From Pseudomonas fulva (lineage in GTDB: Bacteria; Pseudomonadota; Gammaproteobacteria; Pseudomonadales; Pseudomonadaceae): DNA of 64,000 bases. Made by a program: the position numbers and the translations under genes. The stretch spans positions 496,001 to 560,000 of the forward strand of contig NZ_CP082928.1 in assembly GCF_023517795.1 (NCBI RefSeq), written 5' to 3'. The notes under the pieces were generated by a model, which was not told the DNA's origin, searched no databases, and was given only the letters and a program-made list of their open reading frames with translations. This document shows, in pieces, positions 60,201 through 64,000 of the stretch (position 1 is its first letter; the number at the start of each line of letters is the position of its first letter).

Positions 60201-60417
60201 CTCCATGGCCTTCATGCTCGGCGTGGTGCCGCTGGTGATCGCCAGCGGCGCCGGCGCCGCCAGCCAGCGCGCCATCGGCACCGGGGTGCTCGGCGGCATG
60301 TTCAGCGCGACCCTGCTGGGGGTGATCTTCGTGCCGATCTTCTTCGTCTGGGTGCTGTCGCTGCTGCGCACCAAGCCCAAGCAGACCGACCATCACCCGC
60401 TGCATAAGGCGCAATGA
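57283..60417 (+). CDS. mexD: RND multidrug exporter MexD
   Basis: 1044 residues, the full HAE1-RND length with twelve membrane segments and two large periplasmic loops. FFIRRPNFAWVVALFITMGG, ILVDDAIVVVENVERIMAEEGL (proton-relay Asp pair, about 405), GFFYLRLPESFVPVEDQGYM and SRQRAIGTGVLGGMFSATLL-type block match MexD. It expels quinolones, macrolides, biocides and other amphipathic drugs in P. aeruginosa. It starts 14 bases after mexC. No outer-membrane gene follows: the next gene is on the other strand. Confidence 0.95.
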   Translation: MSLFFIRRPNFAWVVALFITMGGLLAIPFLPVAQYPNVAPPQITVTATYPGASAQVLTDSVTSVIEEELNGAKNLLYFESTSNANGIAEITVTFQPGTDPELAQVDVQNRLKRAEARMPQAVLTLGIQTEQATAGFLLIYSLTYKDGSANDDTTALADYAARNINNEIRRVPGVGKLQFFASEAAMRVWIDPQKLVGYGLSIDDVNNAIRAQNVQVPAGAFGSTPGSAEQELTATLAVKGTLDNPEEFAAIVLRANQDGSRLTLGDVARIEVGSQDYNFGSRQDGKPAVAAAVQLAPGANAIQTAEAVKQRLTELSANFPDNVQFSVPYDTSRFVDVAIDKVIMTLVEAMVLVFLVMFLFLQNVRYTLIPSIVVPVCLLGTLTFMYLLGFSVNMMTMFGMVLAIGILVDDAIVVVENVERIMAEEGLEPVPATIKAMGQVSGAILGITLVLSAVFLPLAFMAGSVGVIYQQFSLSLAVSILFSGFLALTFTPALCATILKPIPQGHHEKTGFFGWFNRKFTGLTGRYTNLNSKLVPRAGRFMFIYLGIVVLMGFFYLRLPESFVPVEDQGYMIVDIQLPPGATRERTSAAGKELEEFLASREAVATSFLVLGFSFSGMGENAAIAFPLLKDWSERDSEQSVEAETTAVNGRFANLDDGAMMAVPPPPIDGLGNSGGFSLRLQDRGGLGREALLAARDEVLGKVNGNPLFLYGMMEGLAEAPQLRLVIDREQARAQGVSFESISNALSTAFGSSVINDFANAGRQQRVVVQAEQGARMTPDSVLRLHVPNDSGSLVPLSAFVTTQWEQGPVQVARYNGYPSIRISGDAAPGVSTGEAMAELERIAAGLPEGIGYEWTGLSYQEKVASGQAAMLFALAIVVVFLLLVALYESWAIPLAVMLIVPVGALGAVLAVTAIGLPNDVYFKVGLITVIGLAAKNAILIVEFAKDLWEDGYSLRDAAIEAARLRFRPIIMTSMAFMLGVVPLVIASGAGAASQRAIGTGVLGGMFSATLLGVIFVPIFFVWVLSLLRTKPKQTDHHPLHKAQ

Positions 60418-60422
60418 TGAAC

Positions 60423-60453
60423 AGGGGCGGGCAGGCGAAAGCCGCACGCCCCT
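60423..60453. terminator. Hairpin between mexD and the TctA-like gene
   Basis: AGGGGCG (60423-60429) and CGCCCCT (60447-60453) are complementary, with a shorter stem inside. It lies between two convergent stops, 5 bases after mexD. T-runs are lacking, so confidence is modest. Confidence 0.45.
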
Positions 60454-60459
60454 CCTCGT

Positions 60460-61842
60460 TCAGTTCAACAAGGCGATCAACGCGGGAACGCTGAGCACCG
60501 CCGTGTAGTAGCCCATGAACTGCACGCCGATGTTGAAGCCCAGGAAGCGCCCCAGAAGGCCGCCGAGCAGACCGATGGTGACGATCACCAGCAGCCCGAG
60601 CAGGCCACCCTCCCAGATCCCCACCACCAGCACCAGGCCGATGAAGGTGGCGATCACCGCTTCGTGGCTGATCCTGCGGGACACGAAGGAAGCCGCCTGG
60701 TGGGCGAAATTCATGGTGAAGGGGTAGGCGATCACGATGGCCACCAGCACCGCCATCATGCCGTAGCCGAAGAACTCCCAGTTGTTGAGCAGGTTATGCA
60801 GGTTGTTGACCTCACCGGTGGCGGTGTCCACGCTGAAGCGTGGCGGTGCGTTGAACAGCGGCGCGGCCGGCCCGGCAGCCACCGGGCTGAGCGGCAGGCC
60901 GAAGGCGATCAGCGGGATCAGCGCCTCGGCGATGTAGGTCGACTCGGTGACCCCGTTACGGGCGGTGATCACCGTGGTCAGCCGCTCGTAGGCCTGCTTG
61001 ACGCGCGCACCGATCAGCTCGCCCATGATCACCGTCATGGCCACCGGGCTGAACACGAAGGTGGCACTGGTCACGCTCGCCGCCATGGCGGTCATGCGCG
61101 TCTGGCGCTTGTTGATCACCCGCAGCGGGTTGGGAAAATAACCGCGCCAGCCCTTCATGTCCGGCGCCAGGGAGAACACCCGGTACTGGTCGCGACGCAT
61201 GCGTTCGCGCTCGGCGGGTGCCAGCATCGAGAACAGCGAGGTGATCAGTGGCGCCACGGCGATGCCGAGGAAATAGCTGACCGCCAGCTTGACGCCGTAC
61301 TGGGCCGTCAGCGTCTGCAGGGCGACGATCACCAGCACGAACGGCAGCAAGGCCAGCACCGAGGCCCAGCGCCCCGCCGAGAAGTAGGCGATGGTAAAGG
61401 CGGCGCAGAGGAACACCCAGGGGGCGAACTGCTTGATGACGTCGCCGAACGGCGCCAGCAGCACGGCGAACAGCACCGCCAGCGGTACCGCGATGACGGC
61501 CGCCACGGCGCCACCGGAAATCATCTTGCGCAGCGCCACGTGGGGCACGCCGAGGCGGCGCAGGTGGTTGGCATCGCCGATCAGCGCGGTCGCCGAGGTA
61601 TCACCGGGAATGCCCAGCAACGCCGTGGGTACCGCGTGGGTCATGTGCTTGGCCACCGCACCGGCCAGGAAGAAGGTGAGAATGCCGGCCGGCGGCGCGC
61701 CGAGCAGCACCACGAGCATGGTCAGGGGCGCCAGGGTGGTGGTTTCGTCGGTGCCCGATACCAGGCCGATGGCCGAGAACAGCACCGCGCCGAACAGGCC
61801 TAGGGCCAGGGCCATGAGGATTTCGTAGAGCAGGCCTTCCAT
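60460..61842 (-). CDS. TctA-like tripartite tricarboxylate transporter permease
   Basis: 460 residues, about eleven or twelve membrane segments. GLVSGTDETTTLAPLTML near 28, AVPTALLGIPGDTSATALIGDANHLRRLG near 73 and a matching inverted repeat-like block near 270 (SVTSATFVFSPVAMTVIMGE) fit the TctA fold loosely. TctA normally works with a small TctB and a binding protein TctC; here the 177-residue gene just upstream may replace TctB and no TctC is present in the window. The substrate is probably a di- or tricarboxylate. Its start overlaps the stop of that gene (TGATG); a GTG three bases earlier is possible. Confidence 0.7.
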   Translation of the reverse strand: MEGLLYEILMALALGLFGAVLFSAIGLVSGTDETTTLAPLTMLVVLLGAPPAGILTFFLAGAVAKHMTHAVPTALLGIPGDTSATALIGDANHLRRLGVPHVALRKMISGGAVAAVIAVPLAVLFAVLLAPFGDVIKQFAPWVFLCAAFTIAYFSAGRWASVLALLPFVLVIVALQTLTAQYGVKLAVSYFLGIAVAPLITSLFSMLAPAERERMRRDQYRVFSLAPDMKGWRGYFPNPLRVINKRQTRMTAMAASVTSATFVFSPVAMTVIMGELIGARVKQAYERLTTVITARNGVTESTYIAEALIPLIAFGLPLSPVAAGPAAPLFNAPPRFSVDTATGEVNNLHNLLNNWEFFGYGMMAVLVAIVIAYPFTMNFAHQAASFVSRRISHEAVIATFIGLVLVVGIWEGGLLGLLVIVTIGLLGGLLGRFLGFNIGVQFMGYYTAVLSVPALIALLN

Positions 61843-62375
61843 CACGAACGCCCTCCGCTCAGCGCCAGGGAATCGCGCGTATCCACGTCGGCCTCGGCAC
61901 GCTGCTCGCGGGTCTGTTCTTCCCGGGCCTGGGCATCCCGGAACAGCTCGTAGAGGCCGAGCTCGTGGAGTTCGGCGAGCACCTCGGGCGAGGTCTCCTC
62001 GAGACGGCCAAGGCTGCCGTATTCCTTGAGCAGGTCAGCCACCACCTGCTCGCGAAAGGCCGGGTCCGCCACGTGCTCGACCACGTCACGCTTGGGCTTG
62101 AACAGCATGGCGCTGATCGCGCCACCGCCCAGGCAACCGAGAATGCCGAACAGCATGGCATAGGCCTTGGCCATCTGCGCCGACTCGACCAGGCCGTCGA
62201 GTATCCACAGCGCCAGCCCGTAGGCACCCAGGCTGACGATGGCGCTGACGATGATCGCCAGTACCAGATGCCGGGCATCGACGGTGTCGCCCCATACTTC
62301 GTAGAGGTTGTCGGTGTTGCGGGCCGCGTCCGCGCTGGGCGGTGTCGCAGCCGGTCTGGCAAGCTCTTGGCTCAT
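61842..62375 (-). CDS. Two-segment membrane protein, possible small transporter subunit
   Basis: 177 residues. Two membrane segments near residues 36-56 (HLVLAIIVSAIVSLGAYGLAL) and 70-92 (AYAMLFGILGCLGGGAISAM), then a charged cytoplasmic tail (PKRDVVEHVADPAFREQVVA, EETSPEVLAELHELGLYEL). It overlaps the TctA-like gene by a base or two and may act as the small subunit of that transporter. It does not look like a standard four-helix TctB. The gap to the hydratase gene upstream is 116 bp. Confidence 0.65.
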   Translation of the reverse strand: MSQELARPAATPPSADAARNTDNLYEVWGDTVDARHLVLAIIVSAIVSLGAYGLALWILDGLVESAQMAKAYAMLFGILGCLGGGAISAMLFKPKRDVVEHVADPAFREQVVADLLKEYGSLGRLEETSPEVLAELHELGLYELFRDAQAREEQTREQRAEADVDTRDSLALSGGRS

Positions 62376-62491
62376 GGTGTCCCCCGCCCTTTCGGGCTCT
62401 TGTTGTTATTGAGGAAGCAGCTGGTTGGCGACCGCAAGGTCGGGTTCGTGTGCACGCCAGGTGCCGGCCATGGCGCCCGCGTCGCTGTTGT

Positions 62492-62902
62492 TCAGGCCGC
62501 GCCGGCAAGGCGCAGGCTGGCGCCTCCCTGGGTGATCACCTGGCCCGCCTGGTTGCTCAGGCGCAGCGCCAGGGTCACGCGTCCGGCCTCTACCGCAACG
62601 ACTTCACCGGCGGCGGTCAGCACATCGCCGATATAACCGGCGCGCCGGTTGCTGTACTGGAAGCTCAGCAACTCGTCGCCCTCTTCCATCCAGTCGTAGA
62701 CCAGCTGGGTCAGCCAATCGCCCTGCAACGGGCCGTCCACGAGTAGCGCCGGATGCCCCTCATTCTGCTGGGCATAGGGCAGGTCATAGTGGATACGGTG
62801 GGCGTTCCAGATGGCCGCGTTGTACAGGAACAGCTGCACGGTACCGGGCCGGTATTCGCGCTCGGGCAACCGCTGGCCCGCCCTGATCGTCTGCCTGGCC
62901 AT
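62492..62902 (-). CDS. MaoC-like hotdog hydratase subunit
   Basis: 136 residues of the hotdog fold. YNAAIWNAHRIHYDLPYAQQ (about 30) carries the R-H...Y pattern of MaoC hydratases: IHYD with His near the active site. HPALLVDGPLQGDWLTQLV follows. It probably forms a two-subunit hydratase with the next gene upstream, hydrating a CoA thioester. The ATG at 62902 has GAGG upstream; the upstream stop is two bases away. The substrate is unknown. Confidence 0.8.
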   Translation of the reverse strand: MARQTIRAGQRLPEREYRPGTVQLFLYNAAIWNAHRIHYDLPYAQQNEGHPALLVDGPLQGDWLTQLVYDWMEEGDELLSFQYSNRRAGYIGDVLTAAGEVVAVEAGRVTLALRLSNQAGQVITQGGASLRLAGAA

Positions 62903-62904
62903 GC

Positions 62905-63363
62905 TCACCTCGCGATCCGGGTCAGGCGTTCGGTCACGACCGGCTCGCCCGCTTCGGTTTCAAAACGGTTCTCGAACACCAGAAAGATCAGCGGCCCCTC
63001 GGCGCCCTGTTTCTGGTAGATATCCAGCAGGGTCTGCCGACACAGCAGCACGTCGTCGGCAAAGATCCTGCGGTGCACCTGGTAATCGCTGCCGCCGGCC
63101 ATGATGCGCTTGAGCGGCAACTCGGGGATCAGCGGGTCGTCGGGCTTGTGTCCGTCCTCCAGCAGCTGCTCCAGGGGCAGCACCGGCATCATCGCGCTGA
63201 ACAGGAACAGCAGCGGCGCCTCGTCGCCATCGAGATAACGACGCTGACGCTGCCCGGTGGCCACCGCGTATTTCCTGATGTCGTTGCGGTTCACCTCGAA
63301 GCGCGACGGCGGCAGCGAGGTGCCGATACTGCGCCGCGCCGCAGCGCTGATCAGATCGACCAT
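62905..63363 (-). CDS. FAS1/HTD2-like hydratase subunit (MaoC N-terminal type)
   Basis: 152 residues. SRFEVNRNDIRKYAVATGQRQ at the start, then PELPLKRIMAGGSDYQVHRRIFADDVLLCRQTLLDIYQKQG, the pattern of the N-terminal hotdog half of mesaconyl-CoA/2-enoyl-CoA hydratases (HTD2, FAS1-like). LIFLVFENRFETEAGEPVVTE closes it. It pairs with the MaoC-like gene downstream. ATG overlaps the CoA-transferase stop (TGATG at 63363). Exact substrate not known; mesaconyl-, citramalyl- or similar CoA are candidates from family knowledge. Confidence 0.8.
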   Translation of the reverse strand: MVDLISAAARRSIGTSLPPSRFEVNRNDIRKYAVATGQRQRRYLDGDEAPLLFLFSAMMPVLPLEQLLEDGHKPDDPLIPELPLKRIMAGGSDYQVHRRIFADDVLLCRQTLLDIYQKQGAEGPLIFLVFENRFETEAGEPVVTERLTRIAR

Positions 63364-64000
63364 CAGATCACCCCCAGGCGAACCAGCTCGGCGTATTCGG
63401 CTTCGTCCAGGCCCAGCCACTGGCGATAGATGGCGGCGTTGTGCTGGCCGACCGAGGGGGCGCTGGCGCCGCGCTCCAGAGTACCGCCGGAGAGTTTGAT
63501 CGGGTTGCCGAACACCTCGAAGCGCGCCCCCTGGCAGTCGACGGGCACCACCATGTCGCGTTCGCGCAGATGGGGGTCGGCCACCACTTCATCGATGCTC
63601 TTGATCGGCGACAGCGGGAAACGGTCACCGGTCATGGCCTCCAGCTCGGCCTTGGTATGGGCGCCGAGCCAGCGCTCCACGGCAGGCTTGACCTTGCGCA
63701 GGTAGACGTCGGTCTCGAAGCGCTTGGCCATGCTGTCGACCTCGGGGTCGCTGGCCATCGCCTCGTCGCCGAAGGTCAGGCAGGCCTCGCGCCAGAACTT
63801 GTCGGTGTAGGCACCGAAGAACACGTAGCCATCCTTGCAGGCGTAGCGCCCGTAGGGGCGCACGAACGGATGGCCATTGCCCTCGGGCACCGTGACCTTG
63901 CCGGTTTCGGTGTAGGTCACCAGGGCGTTCTCGGTGAGCGAGACGATCGAGTCCTGCTGCGACACGTCGACCAGCTGGCCCTGGCCGCTGCGTTCCGCTT
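63363..64000 (-). CDS. CaiB/BaiF-family CoA-transferase, 5' end outside window
   Basis: C-terminal part of a class III CoA-transferase, at least 212 residues. The frame remains open to the right edge (RSGQGQLVDVSQQDSIVSL, the usual strand after the catalytic-Asp half). RPYGRYACKDGYVFFGAYTDKFW, PLSPIKSIDEVVADPHLRERDM and HNAAIYRQWLGLDEAEYAEL are family blocks. It moves CoA onto a carboxylic acid. It overlaps the hydratase gene, so acid activation and hydration are coupled, with an adjacent transporter. The catalytic Asp and start lie beyond base 64000. Confidence 0.9.
   Translation of the reverse strand, partial: AERSGQGQLVDVSQQDSIVSLTENALVTYTETGKVTVPEGNGHPFVRPYGRYACKDGYVFFGAYTDKFWREACLTFGDEAMASDPEVDSMAKRFETDVYLRKVKPAVERWLGAHTKAELEAMTGDRFPLSPIKSIDEVVADPHLRERDMVVPVDCQGARFEVFGNPIKLSGGTLERGASAPSVGQHNAAIYRQWLGLDEAEYAELVRLGVI

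Noticed and set aside
1..64000. CRISPR array, prophage, integron, secretion or defence island
   Set aside because: No regularly spaced repeats, no integrase, phage, cas, restriction or secretion genes were seen on either strand.

Overview
The window is about 65% GC chromosomal DNA from a Pseudomonas (gammaproteobacterium). The evidence is protein-level resemblance to well known Pseudomonas genes (nfxB-mexC-mexD, a PA3286-type fabH2, the prc / EAL-CBS-GGDEF pair, cvfB, DUF2790 and DUF2789 proteins), a tRNA-Thr(CGT) of Pseudomonas type, and REP-like palindromes. A cyanobacterial-type glucosylglycerol-phosphate phosphatase (stpA) suggests a salt-tolerant lineage, for example near the mendocina/oleovorans group; that placement is inference. 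Most of the window is ordinary core genome with short operons. No rRNA, CRISPR array, prophage or complete insertion sequence is visible.

Layout. 1-9.3 kb: truncated M48 protease, a secreted CAP protein, stpA followed by a bestrophin-like channel, a gene-free stretch with a promoter and a highly structured possible RNA (5.2-5.5 kb), small hypotheticals, a DUF2167 protein, and a divergent LysR/DUF2798 pair. 9.3-20 kb: ppiC, a zinc peptidase, GFA protein, TSUP permease, dGTPase, DUF2789 protein, a beta-lactamase-like lipoprotein, a YebC paralogue, lipoproteins, a Nudix hydrolase, a 270-bp nested-palindrome element (18.56-18.83 kb), and a GNAT protein. 20-30 kb: a diguanylate cyclase, 1 kb of repeats, the yjcH-actP acetate uptake operon, a flavin reductase, an amidase followed by azlCD, tRNA-Thr, cvfB. 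30-43 kb: an LtaS-like membrane sulfatase-fold protein, a wrecked ABC substrate-binding protein gene carrying repeat fragments, a subtilase with an altered catalytic Asp, a DEAD-box helicase, rarD, a LysR gene followed by an internally deleted alpha/beta hydrolase and a cyclophilin, an ABC exporter, a FemAB/GNAT-like protein. 44-55 kb: a general porin, DUF2057 lipoprotein, fabH2, LysR/SDR pair, quinone reductase, prc, an EAL-CBS-GGDEF protein, and an Xre regulator overlapping a partner gene. 55-64 kb: nfxB divergent from mexCD with no outer-membrane partner, then, on the minus strand, a CoA-transferase / two-subunit hydratase / TctA-like transporter operon that runs off the right edge.

Working together: NfxB probably represses mexCD through a near-palindrome in the shared intergenic region, and the pump must borrow an outer-membrane channel encoded elsewhere. 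The right-edge operon looks like uptake plus CoA activation plus hydration of an unidentified carboxylic acid. YjcH/ActP import acetate. StpA and the bestrophin may form a small osmotic-stress unit.

The most unusual items are the structured stretch at 5.2-5.5 kb, the nested-palindrome element at 18.6 kb with a related fragment at 32.6 kb inside a broken gene, the stand-alone stpA, mexCD without oprJ, the alpha/beta hydrolase that lost its middle, and the split-hydratase/CoA-transferase/transporter operon. I did not find a clear new defence or mobile system.
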